NCBI GenBank assembly: GCA_016709145.1
Contig: JADJEK010000010.1
Span: 62,001 to 126,000, forward strand
Length of the DNA stretch: 64,000 bases
Source of the DNA: Planctomycetota bacterium
Lineage (GTDB): Bacteria > Planctomycetota > B15-G4 > JADJEK01
Direction: 5' to 3'
Shown: one piece after another, positions 31,333 through 41,335 of the stretch
Position numbering within the stretch: the stretch's first letter is position 1
How the letters are laid out: each line of letters begins with the position of its first letter
The notes under the pieces: model-generated
The model's input: the letters and a program-made list of their open reading frames with translations, nothing else
Databases searched by the model: none
Told to the model about the DNA's origin: nothing
Made by a program: the position numbers and the translations under genes

Positions 31333-31348
31333 AGGCGCGAGGAGCTGC

Positions 31349-32005
31349 ATGATCTCGATCAAGCGTGTCGCGTTCGGTGTGCTCGCCGGTGTCCTCTCGG
31401 CATGCGGAGCCGCGCCGCGCGAGGAAGCGACCGGCCTGCCGATGATGCAGCTCGAAGAAACGCTGCGAGACCACGTCGCGCGCTACCCGAACATGCAGCC
31501 GGCCGATCTCTACAAGCTGCTGCATCAGGCGACGCTCGGCCCCGCTCACATGTTCATGGGCACGGCGAGCCACCTCGAGACCGGACTCACGCACGAAGTC
31601 CGCAAGATGCAGCCGGCACCCACGCCCGGCGAACGCGAGATCGAGATCATCAACCCGGGCAAGGGTCTCGCGCGGATCAACCTGCGCCCGTTCATCCTGA
31701 ACGGCGGCAAGATCGAGAACCTCGCACGCGCCGTCGCACGCACGGGGCACACGTATCGCGGTGAGGAGGCCGAACTGCAAGCGACGCTCGACGCCGCCGC
31801 CGAGCTCGTCGAACCGCTCGGCTTCGCGTTCACGCGTGACGACTTCCTGCGCACAGCGCGCGACATGAAACTCGCGGGCTACCCGAGCCACCACCACTCG
31901 AGCGTCTACGCGCAGAACTACGAACCCGCGTATCGCCTCGTGCTGCTCGCGCACTACCAGGATCCCGAATACGGCGGGCGCATCGACGCCGTCGACGCGA
32001 AGTAG
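31349..32005 (+). CDS. lipoprotein of unknown function
   Basis: The 218-residue protein has a lipoprotein signal (MISIKRVAFGVLAGVLSACG) with a clear lipobox. The mature part is mixed alpha/beta: LEETLRDHVARYPNMQPADL, YKLLHQATLGPAHMFMG, then KGLARINLRPFILNGGKIEN and a C-terminal YPSHHHSSVYAQNYEPAYRL with clustered His. The conserved-looking LARINLRPF and HHHSS segments suggest a real fold, but I do not recognise the family. Its convergent neighbour is the subtilase, 25 bases away. Confidence 0.8.
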   Translation: MISIKRVAFGVLAGVLSACGAAPREEATGLPMMQLEETLRDHVARYPNMQPADLYKLLHQATLGPAHMFMGTASHLETGLTHEVRKMQPAPTPGEREIEIINPGKGLARINLRPFILNGGKIENLARAVARTGHTYRGEEAELQATLDAAAELVEPLGFAFTRDDFLRTARDMKLAGYPSHHHSSVYAQNYEPAYRLVLLAHYQDPEYGGRIDAVDAK

Positions 32006-32030
32006 CCCATCTCGCCGGTGGAACGACGCG

Positions 32031-34220
32031 TCAGGGCAGCGTCGTCACGAACAGCGCCTCACCGAGCACCGTCTCGACGCTCGCGGAGTTGATCGCCCTC
32101 ACGCGGAACTCGTACGTCGTCGCCGGCGTGAGCCCCTTCACCGTCGTCGCCTTCCACTTCGTGCGCTTCGCGAACACGGCGCCGCCGCTGGTGCTTCCGC
32201 TCGGCGTGAGCCACTCGCCGGTCGTCACGTTCTGCACCGCGTAGAGCACCGAGCTCGGATTGCCGTCGGCGACGACCTTGATCCGGCAGCTCGTCGACTT
32301 GATCTTGCTCACCGTCGGCGCGAACGGCACGAGCGCATGCGTCCGGATCTCGAGCGGAGCGGACCACCGCGTCGTGTTCGGCAAGGTCGCGGCGTCGCGC
32401 GCGCGGAAGCGGTACGCGTACTTGCGATTCGGCTTGAGCACGTCGTCGACGAACGTCGCCGTCGCGATCCAACCCGAGTCGGTCGCTTCCTTGGCCTTGC
32501 TCGTCGAATCGAATTGGTACTCGAGCGGGCCGGTCGCGTCGGTCAGGTTGCCGGCCGCGAGCGTGATCGACGTCGGCGTGATCGTGAACGCGCCGAGATC
32601 GAACTCCACGGGATCCGGACTCGGCGGCAAGAAGTCCGCGGCCAGCGTGAGCCGCCCCGCGCCGAACTCGTCGACGTCGCCCATCGGAACCGCGTACAGC
32701 AAGAGGCGCTGAGCGAGGTCCTCCGCCGTCAACGCCGGCTGAACCGACTTCAACAGCGCAGCCGCTCCGGCCACGTGCGGCGCCGACGCGGACGTACCGA
32801 AGAACGGCGGATAGACCGTATTGGCGACGCCATCGGGCCCCGTGATCTGCGGCTTCTGCGTGCCGTCGGTCGCCGGACCGCGCGACGAGAACGCCTCGAC
32901 CGGGCCGGACGCCCACACGACGTGCGCCATCGCGGCCACGGAGAACGCGCCATCCGCATCCGCCGGCGTCGCCAAGCTCGACGTTGCCACGTTCAATCCG
33001 TCGAGCAACGGATGCGACGTGAACAACGCCAACTGCGACGGCTTCTTGCCGATGCGATTCACGGTGATGCCGTAGATGCCGGTCGACGGCGCGATCGTCG
33101 AGATGATCTCGATCGGCTGCTGCGAGCCGGTCTGGTCGAACGTACTGGTCGCGACGATGTTCTGCGCGGTCGGCGGCTTGGGGTTCGCGAGCGTGCCGAG
33201 ATCGAACAGGAACACGTCGAGATCGATGTCGGTCGACGGGAAGTCGTCCCAGACCAGGAAGATCTCGACCACCGACCCCGCCTGCGCGCTGAACCGCACG
33301 ACCTCGGTCGTCGGCGTGTAGTTCAGCAGCTTGTCGGAGTCGTCGTCGGCGAACGCGCCGATCCAATGCGAGTCGCCGTAGTTGCCCATCGAAACGACCG
33401 GGAGGATGCCGTGTTTGCGCGCCTTGTTGGTCGCGGCCGCGGCGCCGCCGGTGCCATCGGAGAAGTTCGCGGCCAGGAAGCCGATCGACGCGTTGAAGAC
33501 GTGGACCTTCTTGTCGATCAGCCAGTCGATGGCCTTCTTGTAGTGCGACAGCGTCCCGACTTTCACCAGGTAGAGCTGCGCCTCCGGCGCCATCTGGTGC
33601 GCGATCAACGCGACCGCGGCACCGTGGTCGCTCGACGACTCGAGCGAACTGCCGGTGAAGTTCTTGGTCGCGGTCGCGGGCGGGAGTTCGCCGGCGTTCA
33701 CCAGCGCGGCGTAGCCGTTGAACCCGGTGTCGACGATCGCGAGCCGAACGCCAGCACCATCGGCGCCGAGACTCTGCGCAGCGAAGCCGCCGGTGAGCCC
33801 GACGCCTTGCGAAACCGCGAAGCTCCTCGCGACCGGCGCGAGCCGCACGTCCGCGATGCCCGACACCAACTGCTTCAACTGGGCCGCGTCGCCGACCGCG
33901 GCGCGCACGGTGATGCCGTCGGCATCCACGTCTTCGATTTGGCAACCCGCGGCGACGAGCGCCGCCAGCGCGGGGCCCTTGCCGGCGCGCGTGATGAACA
34001 ACTCCACGCGCCCGTTGACATCGAGGTCGAGGCCGCGCGCGACGGCGACTTCCCGCATCGCGGCCTCGCCGCGCTCGCGTCGCGTGCGGGCGAGCTGCCC
34101 GAGTCCGGCATCGAGAGCGCGCTCGGCGGCCGGTTGATCCGGTCGGACGACCACGGCGGGATCGACGTCTTGCGGCGCAAGAACGAGTGCGCCGAGCACG
34201 AAGCACGCGGAGAGGAGCAT
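32031..34220 (-). CDS. exported subtilisin-like serine protease (S8) with C-terminal FnIII-like domains
   Basis: The protein has 729 residues. A signal peptide (MLLSACFVLGALVLAP) is followed by a propeptide-like region. The catalytic triad is visible: Asp164 in RLAIVDTGFNGY, His199 in SSDHGAAVALIAH and Ser477 in FGTSASAPHVAGAAAL. Asn280 in VVSMGNYGD fits the oxyanion hole. A beta-rich insert of about 150 residues lies before the Ser motif. The C-terminal 170 residues hold two fibronectin-III-like domains (KYAYRFRARDAAT and TYEFRVRAINSAS). ATG 34220 is chosen because the -10-like TATCCT lies between it and the upstream ATG at 34262. Confidence 0.93.
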   Translation of the reverse strand: MLLSACFVLGALVLAPQDVDPAVVVRPDQPAAERALDAGLGQLARTRRERGEAAMREVAVARGLDLDVNGRVELFITRAGKGPALAALVAAGCQIEDVDADGITVRAAVGDAAQLKQLVSGIADVRLAPVARSFAVSQGVGLTGGFAAQSLGADGAGVRLAIVDTGFNGYAALVNAGELPPATATKNFTGSSLESSSDHGAAVALIAHQMAPEAQLYLVKVGTLSHYKKAIDWLIDKKVHVFNASIGFLAANFSDGTGGAAAATNKARKHGILPVVSMGNYGDSHWIGAFADDDSDKLLNYTPTTEVVRFSAQAGSVVEIFLVWDDFPSTDIDLDVFLFDLGTLANPKPPTAQNIVATSTFDQTGSQQPIEIISTIAPSTGIYGITVNRIGKKPSQLALFTSHPLLDGLNVATSSLATPADADGAFSVAAMAHVVWASGPVEAFSSRGPATDGTQKPQITGPDGVANTVYPPFFGTSASAPHVAGAAALLKSVQPALTAEDLAQRLLLYAVPMGDVDEFGAGRLTLAADFLPPSPDPVEFDLGAFTITPTSITLAAGNLTDATGPLEYQFDSTSKAKEATDSGWIATATFVDDVLKPNRKYAYRFRARDAATLPNTTRWSAPLEIRTHALVPFAPTVSKIKSTSCRIKVVADGNPSSVLYAVQNVTTGEWLTPSGSTSGGAVFAKRTKWKATTVKGLTPATTYEFRVRAINSASVETVLGEALFVTTLP

Positions 34221-34250
34221 GGGGGGGATCCGTCGGGATGGCCGCCGAGG

Positions 34251-34256
34251 AGGATA
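34251..34256 (-). promoter_or_regulatory. -10-like TATCCT for the subtilase gene
   Basis: On the minus strand TATCCT lies 30 bases before the ATG at 34220. It is the same hexamer as at 48357-48362 and 48501-48506. Confidence 0.45.
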
Positions 34257-34383
34257 GCCCATCCTCGGGGGTGCGGCCGGAGCGTGCGCCGGATCCGTCG
34301 AATCCAGGTCGGGGCCCGCGGTCACTCGGCGGCGATGTCCAGGTACTCACGGACGTGGTACGAGTCTTGCTGCAGGGGCTCTC

Positions 34384-36843
34384 ATGCGCGTCGTCGTCGC
34401 CACGGCATGTTCGATCGTCGCGATCGTCGCGATCGCCCTGCCATGGCTCCTGCGGCCCGCCGGACCCCGGAGCCCGACCGTCGAGGATCTCGAGGCGCAG
34501 CCGCGCGGAGTCGACGTGACGGCAGCCGACTCGCCGGTCGAACCAGCGGCCGAGGCACGGACCGACGAACCGGCGACCCGACGCGAATCCGTGGCCGAGC
34601 CCAGCGACGAAGACAACGTCCTCCTCGACATCCCACCGGGGCGCGTCGCCGGGCGCGTGACGGACGAACGCGGGAACGCCATCGCGAACGCACGCGTCCG
34701 GATCGAGTGTTCGGGTTTCGATCGCGTCGAATTGCTGACGACGAGCGCCGACGGCCGCTTCGTCAGTGCCGAACTCCCTCCGGACTGGATCGAGATCGCC
34801 GCGGAACATGATGCGTACGCCGCGACCGCCCACGCGCGCAGGCGCATGCGCGCCATTTCGGCGGAGACCGTCGTCGCCGAGGACCTCGTCCTCGGCGAGC
34901 CCGTCGTGATCACCGGCGTCGTCGTCGACGACGCGCGACTCGTGGTCGACCGAGCGGCGATCACGGTATCGGCTCGCGACAGTGCCTACGACCAGGGAGC
35001 GTGGACCAGCCCGATCGACGAGACGCTGAGTACGCGCGCGTCGAACGACGGGACGTTCGCGGTCCGGGTCGCGCGCGGACGGCCGTTGCGCGTCGCCGCC
35101 GCTCGCGACGGCGCGGAGGTGTTCGTCGACGTCGTGCCCGAGAACGACACCCCGGCCCTGTGCCTGGTCCTCCCGCGAATTCGAGAGGTCGACTTCCGCG
35201 TGATCGACGCGACGACGCGAGCGCCCATCCCCATGTTCGCGACGAACATCGCGACGGACGGGCCGCGTGCGCTTCGTGGCTTGATCCACACGACGACGAT
35301 CGCGGCCGACCCCGACCCTCGACGCGAAGTCGGCGCACGGATGACGGGTGCCGGCGAATGCCGTGTCCAGGTGCGGGTCGACCGTGCACTGACGCTCGGT
35401 GTTCACGCAACGCACTACGCGTTCGGGAGGCTCGAAGTCCAGGCCGCCGAGCTTCTTGACACTGCGCCGCATGTCCTCGCGTTGATGCGCGACACGACTC
35501 GGCGCGCGCGCATCCGCGTCGTCGACGAGCGCGGCGCTCCCGCCGTCGACGTCGGCGTCGCGCTGTTCTCGATCAAGGACGAACGAGGATTCGGCGTCGC
35601 ATTCCCGCTCCAGTGTTCGACGACGGCGCGAACCGGGGCGGACGGTATCGCGCTCCTGCCCATCGGCGGCGATGGCCAGCGATTCGCGAAAGTCGTCGAC
35701 GCGGATCTCGCCCCCGCGCGGACCGAGTGGTTCCCGACCGACGCCGACGGCATCGCTGTCATTCACGAGTTGCGACTGGCCGCCGCCGCATCCGTCCACG
35801 GCCGCGTCACACTCGCTGGGATCGCCGTGCCTGCGAGCGTCGTGCTGTTCATCGCCGACGACGATGCAACCGTCGCGATGCTGGCGACGAACGACCGCGG
35901 CGAGTTCCGCTCGCCGCCCCTCGCCGCGGGAACGTATCGCCTGCTCCCCCGCGCAGCGCTCGCCCGGGTGCCGGGACCGACCGCGAGAGCGTTCCGCGTC
36001 GCCGCGGGCGAAGATCGCGAGTGCGACGTCGAACTCGGCGGGGACGGACTCGGGGCCGTCCGCGGGTTCGTCCGAATCCGAGGACAGCGCGCTCCTGGAG
36101 TCGACGTCGAGATCGGTGCCGCAAGCTACGCGACGACGGCGACCGACGGATCGTTCACGATCGCCGGGATCGTGCCTGGCCCCTCGATCGCGCGGTTTCG
36201 GCGTGGTGGCAACTCCATCGCGCTTCGCGAGCTCACCGTGCGTGAAGGTGCATGGACGACGCTGGACGTCGACATCGAACTCGTGCCGTTCCGCGGACAC
36301 GTCGTCGACGGAGTCAGCGGTGCTCCGGTGAGCGGCGCCAGGTTGGGGCTCGTGCCTCTCGCTCCGGGACGCATCGGGCGGAGCGACGATCCGTTCGAGA
36401 CCGCTCCGATCGAAGTCGAGACCGCGACCGACGGGCGCTGGCGGATCGACGCGATCGAACCCGGACCCTACGTCGTGACGGTGCGCAGTTCCGGCGATCA
36501 TCCGACGACGACGCGTCTACTGGCATGCAACGCGAACGCCGAGGACCACGAGATCCGACTCGGCGCCGCGTGTTCGATCGCCGTCGCGCTGCCCGCGGCC
36601 TCGCCCGGCGCTCGCTTCGCGCTGACAGCGACTCGCCTCGAACTGCCGTGGACCGACGAGGCGGTGGAAGAAGTTCCCGACGAGTTCTCCGAACGGACCT
36701 GCGAGATCGTCGGTCTCGACGCCGGAGTGTGGCACGTGCGCCTGTGGTCGGTCCTCCCGGATGCGCCGCGCGTGCTGCTACGCGACTACGGCGCGATCGC
36801 GTTGTCGCCGGGCACCGCCACCACGCTCGATGCGTCCCGTTGA
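34384..36843 (+). CDS. large exported protein with carboxypeptidase regulatory-like domains, copy A
   Basis: The protein has 819 residues. MRVVVATACSIVAIVAIALPW is a signal or anchor. Repeated beta-sandwich domains follow, for example VAGRVTDERGNAIANARVRI with SADGRFVSAELP, VHGRVTLAGIAVPASVVLFI, and FRGHVVDGVSGAPVSGARLG with ATDGRWRIDAIEPGP. There is no enzymatic domain. The order of domains and the ending (VWHVRLWSVLPDAPRVLL) match the next gene, so the two are tandem duplicates. A cell-surface structural or adhesive role is plausible, but nothing in the sequence specifies a ligand. Confidence 0.85.
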   Translation: MRVVVATACSIVAIVAIALPWLLRPAGPRSPTVEDLEAQPRGVDVTAADSPVEPAAEARTDEPATRRESVAEPSDEDNVLLDIPPGRVAGRVTDERGNAIANARVRIECSGFDRVELLTTSADGRFVSAELPPDWIEIAAEHDAYAATAHARRRMRAISAETVVAEDLVLGEPVVITGVVVDDARLVVDRAAITVSARDSAYDQGAWTSPIDETLSTRASNDGTFAVRVARGRPLRVAAARDGAEVFVDVVPENDTPALCLVLPRIREVDFRVIDATTRAPIPMFATNIATDGPRALRGLIHTTTIAADPDPRREVGARMTGAGECRVQVRVDRALTLGVHATHYAFGRLEVQAAELLDTAPHVLALMRDTTRRARIRVVDERGAPAVDVGVALFSIKDERGFGVAFPLQCSTTARTGADGIALLPIGGDGQRFAKVVDADLAPARTEWFPTDADGIAVIHELRLAAAASVHGRVTLAGIAVPASVVLFIADDDATVAMLATNDRGEFRSPPLAAGTYRLLPRAALARVPGPTARAFRVAAGEDRECDVELGGDGLGAVRGFVRIRGQRAPGVDVEIGAASYATTATDGSFTIAGIVPGPSIARFRRGGNSIALRELTVREGAWTTLDVDIELVPFRGHVVDGVSGAPVSGARLGLVPLAPGRIGRSDDPFETAPIEVETATDGRWRIDAIEPGPYVVTVRSSGDHPTTTRLLACNANAEDHEIRLGAACSIAVALPAASPGARFALTATRLELPWTDEAVEEVPDEFSERTCEIVGLDAGVWHVRLWSVLPDAPRVLLRDYGAIALSPGTATTLDASR

Positions 36844-36852
36844 GCCGTGGGG

Positions 36853-36858
36853 TAGCCT
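36853..36858 (+). promoter_or_regulatory. -10-like TAGCCT upstream of copy B
   Basis: TAGCCT lies 40 bases before the ATG at 36899 and just after the stop of copy A, so copy B may have its own promoter. Confidence 0.35.
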
Positions 36859-36898
36859 CCCACCACCTCCTTCCTTTCCGCCCGGCTGTGCACCGCCC

Positions 36899-39322
36899 AT
36901 GCGATTCGGATTCGTGCTCCTCGTCGGTCTCGTGCTCGCGTTCGTCGTCCTGCGCGTCGCGCACGACGGCGTGGAGCACCTGCCTGACCATGGATGGCCC
37001 GCGACCGGACACGAAGCCCCCGCCGCGGTCGGATCGATGCCGGCCGTCGCCGACTCCGCGATCGACTCACGGTCCTTGGTCGCGACGATGCCGATCGCCG
37101 AGTACGACGTCCGCGCATCGCTGCCGCCGTCGTCGCTGCAGGGTCGCGTCGTCGATTCGGACGGCTCTGCGTTGCCGGGCGCGACGATCACGATCACGCA
37201 CAGCGGCTCGACGCAGGAGACGCGAGTCGTCGCCGACGCCACCGGCGCATACGCGGTCGAAGGTTGCCGCGCCGTCGACGCGACGCTGTCCGCGAGCCTG
37301 GACGGATACGTGCGAACCGGCGCCGGGGTGCGAACCGTCAACCTCGTCGCCCGTGAAGTCGAGACCGTCGAAAACCTCGTGCTGTCGCGGTCGATCCCAC
37401 TGCGCGGCGTCGTCGTCGACGACGACGGCAGCCCGATCGCGGGCGCACAAGTCCACGCCGACGTTGCCTCTCGGACCTATGACCGCGGAACCTGGGATCT
37501 GCCCGATCACCTGTCGTTCGCGACGCGAACGAGTGCCGATGGCCGCTTCGCGTTCGATGTCCCCCCGGAACCGTCGTGGACGCTGACGACGAGTGCAGAC
37601 GGTGCGAGAGTCGGGTCCGAGTTGGACGTGGACGCGCTGCGGACCGACCTCGTCGTCACGCTTCCGATCCTGCGCGAGTACGCGCTGGAGGTCGTCGACG
37701 ACGACACGGGCGCGCCGATCGACTCGTTCTCCGCGCGCATCGACTTCCATGGCGATCGGGTCGGCCTCGACTCGGTGAGCCTGGTCACGGAACCGACGCC
37801 GGACATGAGTCGCTCGCTGCTCGCCCGCAACACCGGGCCGGGCCGACGCAAGTTCTCGGCGCGCACCGAAGACACGTTCGATCTCGGTGCGGTCGCGCCG
37901 GGCTACGCGTTCCGCGACGTTCCTCGCGTGAAGGCATCGACGAAGCTCGTCGTCGCGCGCCTGACGCGTGACACCACGAACTCACTGCGCGTCCGCGTCC
38001 TCGGCGAACGGGACGAACCGCTGGTCGGACTCGGAGTCGCGTTGTTCTCGCGCGCGGACGGCGGCTGCGGACTCGATGTCGATCCACACGGCGTCCGCGT
38101 CGCGGATCGCGTGACGGACCCGCGCGGCGAAGTGTCGTTCGACGTCCGGTCCGACGGTCCGTTCCAAGCGATGCTCGATCACGAGCCACATCCGGCCGCG
38201 CGAACGGCGTGGGTCACGTGGAGCGCGACGACTCCGGACACCACGCTCGTGATCCGGGTCGAACCCGCGGCAAAGCTGTGCGGTCGGATCCTGCTCGGCG
38301 GAGATCCCATCGCGGCCAGCGTCGATCTGCGGATCACGCGCGACGACGGCTGGGATCGCACGGCGTACTCGGATCGGGACGGGGTCTACGCGACGCCCGC
38401 GCTGGCGCCGGGACGGTATCGCGTCGCGCCGTTCGACGCCGATCCTGCACTGCTGACCGGAGTCGAAGTCGAGCTGTCCGCGAACGAGGTCCGCACTCTC
38501 GACGTGGAGTTGACGGCGACCGGTTGCGGCGCGATCGCCGGAACGGTGCGCTTCGACGGCCGGCCCGCTCCCGGGATCATCGTCGGCGTCCCGGTCGCCG
38601 GAGAGGCCGTCACCGATGCGAACGGCGACTACGTGTTCGCGGGGATCCCGGTCGGGCCGACGATCGTCGAACTCCGGCCCGCGTACGAACACGCCGCCGT
38701 CCGCGCGATCGAAGTCCTACCTGGTCGCGTCACGCGGCTCGACCTCGACCTCGCGACGGCGCGCGCGCGCGGACGCGTGCTGCATGCCCGGACCCGCGAG
38801 CCGATCGTCGAGGCGTTCGTGACGCTGATCCCACTCGATCCCGACGCATCGAGCCCCGATGTCGACCGCTTCGAGTCGTTCACGACCACGCTCGAATCCG
38901 GCCCCGACGGCAGTTGGACGACTGCGGCGATCGAGTGCGGCGACTACGTGCTGACCGTCGAACCGTTCATCGAGTCCCGTTACGCCGCGACGGCGCAACT
39001 CGTACGCGTCCGACGCGACGGGCCGGAGATCCTGACGCTGCTCGATGCGCCGGCGTCGATCGTCATGCTCGTGCCGCTGGATTCGGGAGCGGACACGATC
39101 GCCGAAGCGCGCCGACTCGACGCACCGTGGCTCGCGCCGCGCAGCGCGAGTCGCGACAGCAATGGCGCGATCGCCATCGAGGCCTTGGAGGCCGGCGCGT
39201 GGGCCGTCACGTTGTGGTCGGTCGACGACGAGGATCGCCGAACGCTCGTCCACGACTTCGGCACGGTGACGGTCGCGCCCGGCGAGACGCGGACGCTGAA
39301 CCCGCCGCGCCCGCCTCGCTGA
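36899..39322 (+). CDS. large exported protein with carboxypeptidase regulatory-like domains, copy B
   Basis: The protein has 807 residues. MRFGFVLLVGLVLAFVVLRV is the anchor, and the ATG at 36899 is chosen for it. The beta-sandwich units include LQGRVVDSDGSALPGATITI, LRGVVVDDDGSPIAGAQVHA with SADGRFAFDVPP, and IAGTVRFDGRPAPGIIVGVP with DANGDYVFAGIPVGP. The AWAVTLWSVDDEDRRTL ending parallels copy A (34384-36843), 55 bases upstream. Function is unknown. It converges on the GspG-tailed protein gene at 39344 with only 21 bases between. Confidence 0.85.
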   Translation: MRFGFVLLVGLVLAFVVLRVAHDGVEHLPDHGWPATGHEAPAAVGSMPAVADSAIDSRSLVATMPIAEYDVRASLPPSSLQGRVVDSDGSALPGATITITHSGSTQETRVVADATGAYAVEGCRAVDATLSASLDGYVRTGAGVRTVNLVAREVETVENLVLSRSIPLRGVVVDDDGSPIAGAQVHADVASRTYDRGTWDLPDHLSFATRTSADGRFAFDVPPEPSWTLTTSADGARVGSELDVDALRTDLVVTLPILREYALEVVDDDTGAPIDSFSARIDFHGDRVGLDSVSLVTEPTPDMSRSLLARNTGPGRRKFSARTEDTFDLGAVAPGYAFRDVPRVKASTKLVVARLTRDTTNSLRVRVLGERDEPLVGLGVALFSRADGGCGLDVDPHGVRVADRVTDPRGEVSFDVRSDGPFQAMLDHEPHPAARTAWVTWSATTPDTTLVIRVEPAAKLCGRILLGGDPIAASVDLRITRDDGWDRTAYSDRDGVYATPALAPGRYRVAPFDADPALLTGVEVELSANEVRTLDVELTATGCGAIAGTVRFDGRPAPGIIVGVPVAGEAVTDANGDYVFAGIPVGPTIVELRPAYEHAAVRAIEVLPGRVTRLDLDLATARARGRVLHARTREPIVEAFVTLIPLDPDASSPDVDRFESFTTTLESGPDGSWTTAAIECGDYVLTVEPFIESRYAATAQLVRVRRDGPEILTLLDAPASIVMLVPLDSGADTIAEARRLDAPWLAPRSASRDSNGAIAIEALEAGAWAVTLWSVDDEDRRTLVHDFGTVTVAPGETRTLNPPRPPR

Positions 39323-39343
39323 CGCGCGCGGCGCGAGGCACGA

Positions 39344-41278
39344 TCACTTCGACCGCACGTCGAGGTCGGCGTTCTCGCCTTCCCCTCCGACGGCTTGGTC
39401 CGCCCCCAACGACGACAACAGCCACGTGCCGTCGTCGTGCTTCACGTAGACGTACGTCGTGCCCCACGGGTCGACGAGTGCGTCGGTCGCCTCGAGGTAG
39501 CTCTCGTTGAAGTTCTTCGGATCCGGCTGCATCAGCTCGGCGAGTGTCGCCGGCGCGACCCCGTGCACCGTCGTGAACGCGAGGATCGCCTGCTCGAAGG
39601 CGCGCAAGTCCGAGCGCGCCTTCGTCGTGCGACCGCGTGCCTGGATCGGCGCTACGTTCGCGGCGACGATCGCCGGCAGGTACGTCGCGGCCGCGCCGAA
39701 CGCGCTCCACGCCAGCGACAATTCACCGAGCAGCGCGCCGCGCCGCGTGATCCGCCAACCGTCGTTCGCGTGTCGCGTGATCGACACGCTGGCCGAGGCG
39801 CCGTCGATGCAGGCGAGCAGCGAATCGCCGACGACCGGCTCGACCGGCCGACCGAGCGCCATGCCCGCGAGCGAGGTCGCGAACGCGGCGACGGCGGGCC
39901 GACCTTCGGCGAGCGCGGCCTTCGGATCGACGAACGACACGCCGTGGAACGGCGCTTCGCCTTGCGTGATGCGCGTGTAGAGCTCCGCGAAGCGCGGATT
40001 CGAGCGCACGTCGGACGCCGCTTCGCCACGCACACGCGCGAGCATCGCTTCGAGCTCGGACTCCTTCGTCGTCAGCACGAGCCATTGGTTCTCGACGCTG
40101 AACGAGACCGACAGCGGGAACGGCAGGCCCGGCGGCGCGGCGATCGTGTACACGACGCGGCCGTCGTCGCGCGGATTGCGCTGCACGACCAAGTCGTCTC
40201 GCATCGCGCCCGCGAGCGCGTCGAGCACGATGTCGAGCGCTTGCGCCGCCTCTTCGGACTGACGCAGTTCGAGATAGGCGTGGAACACCGGCATCGTGCC
40301 CTGCGCGGTGTTCGGCACGATCACGTAGGCACGCGACCCGAATACGCCGACGAACTCACCGAGCAAGCCCGCGACTTCGCGCGTCTCGTCCGCGTTCTCG
40401 AGATCGTCGACGAACGTCTGCAGCAGCGTCGGCAACGCGAGTTGCTGGATCGAGAACGCGCGCGCGTCCTGCGGCACGAACTTCAGCCAGTCGTTCTCGA
40501 ACGGCCGCGGCTCCTCCACCGCGAGCACGCTCGGGGCCAAGCCGCGCCCGACGAACATCGCGCTCACGAGATGCGCGCCGTCGACGCGCGTGCTCCATGC
40601 GAACGCACCGAGTTCGTTCTGCCGCGCCAGGTCCGGCCGCTTGCCGTCGACGAACGGGATCATCTTCGCGAACACCGACAGCGAGAGCAGATCCGGGTCG
40701 ATCCACACACCGAGCGACGGCGACGCCGATGCGACGCGTTCCATCGAACTCGTGAAGCGCGGTCGTGCCGCGAGCGTGGCTTCCTTGCCGTCCTGGATCG
40801 CGGCGAGACGCGCGTCGAGTTCCTGCGATGGCGTCACGAGCGTCCAACGACCGGCCGTGCGCTTGCGCAAGCCGGGCTGCGTCGGATCGTCGAGTTGCGG
40901 CATCGGCACCAGTCCGTCGGGCTCCGCTTGCGACCATTCGATGCCGACGACGAGCTCGAGCGCGCCGCGATCGTCCGGCGCGAACGCGACGAACCACGCG
41001 GCCGGCGCGGCCGCGTTCAACGCATCCGCTTCGGTGCCCGGCAGCGCACGTCGCACCAGTCCCGTGTGGAACTCATGCACCACGTCGGCGAGTTCGTCGT
41101 GATCGCCCGAGGCCAGCGCGATTCCGACGGGGAGCGCGTCGAACGCGGCCCGCAAGCCCGCGAAGTCGTCCCAGGTGATCAGCACCGCGGTGTCGGCCGG
41201 AAGCAGTGCCGGCGGAGCGACGCGTTCGGACGTGAAGAGCGCAAGAAACGCCGCGATCGGCAAAAGCAACGTGGACAT
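39344..41278 (-). CDS. large exported protein (DUF3352-like) ending in a GspG-like domain, copy 1
   Basis: The protein has 644 residues. A signal peptide (MSTLLLPIAAFLALFTSERV) precedes LLPADTAVLITWDDFAGLRA, the opening of DUF3352-like exported proteins. The middle contains HGVSFVDPKAALAEG and a long alpha/beta body. The last 90 residues (from about 555) read SDLRAFEQAILAFTTVHGVA, DALVDPWGTTYVYVKHDD and SLGADQAVGGEGENADL. That is the C-terminal domain of type II secretion major pseudopilins, including the calcium-site-like Asp/Gly-rich end. Its usual N-terminal methylated helix is absent. The role is unknown. It has about 57 bases to its paralogue upstream. Confidence 0.8.
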   Translation of the reverse strand: MSTLLLPIAAFLALFTSERVAPPALLPADTAVLITWDDFAGLRAAFDALPVGIALASGDHDELADVVHEFHTGLVRRALPGTEADALNAAAPAAWFVAFAPDDRGALELVVGIEWSQAEPDGLVPMPQLDDPTQPGLRKRTAGRWTLVTPSQELDARLAAIQDGKEATLAARPRFTSSMERVASASPSLGVWIDPDLLSLSVFAKMIPFVDGKRPDLARQNELGAFAWSTRVDGAHLVSAMFVGRGLAPSVLAVEEPRPFENDWLKFVPQDARAFSIQQLALPTLLQTFVDDLENADETREVAGLLGEFVGVFGSRAYVIVPNTAQGTMPVFHAYLELRQSEEAAQALDIVLDALAGAMRDDLVVQRNPRDDGRVVYTIAAPPGLPFPLSVSFSVENQWLVLTTKESELEAMLARVRGEAASDVRSNPRFAELYTRITQGEAPFHGVSFVDPKAALAEGRPAVAAFATSLAGMALGRPVEPVVGDSLLACIDGASASVSITRHANDGWRITRRGALLGELSLAWSAFGAAATYLPAIVAANVAPIQARGRTTKARSDLRAFEQAILAFTTVHGVAPATLAELMQPDPKNFNESYLEATDALVDPWGTTYVYVKHDDGTWLLSSLGADQAVGGEGENADLDVRSK

Positions 41279-41319
41279 CGGATCCCCGCGGAGCGAGAGA
41301 GTGGTGCGAACAGCGACGC

Positions 41320-41325
41320 AGCGTA
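41320..41325 (-). promoter_or_regulatory. -10-like TACGCT for the GspG-tailed gene copy 1
   Basis: On the minus strand TACGCT lies about 41 bases before the ATG at 41278, in the short gap after copy 2. The gene may thus be transcribed separately. Confidence 0.35.
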
Positions 41326-41335
41326 GCGATCCGCG

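Noticed and set aside
34220..34262. ATG at 34262 as start of the subtilase
   Set aside because: The extra residues are basic and Pro-rich and the -10-like TATCCT lies inside them; starting at 34220 gives a clean signal peptide.
32059..36501. Minus-strand open frame of 1480 codons across two real genes
   Set aside because: It runs antisense to the regulatory-like-domain gene and out of frame through the subtilase. Composition is Arg/Asp/His/Gly-rich with no motifs, as expected for an antisense frame in GC-rich DNA.
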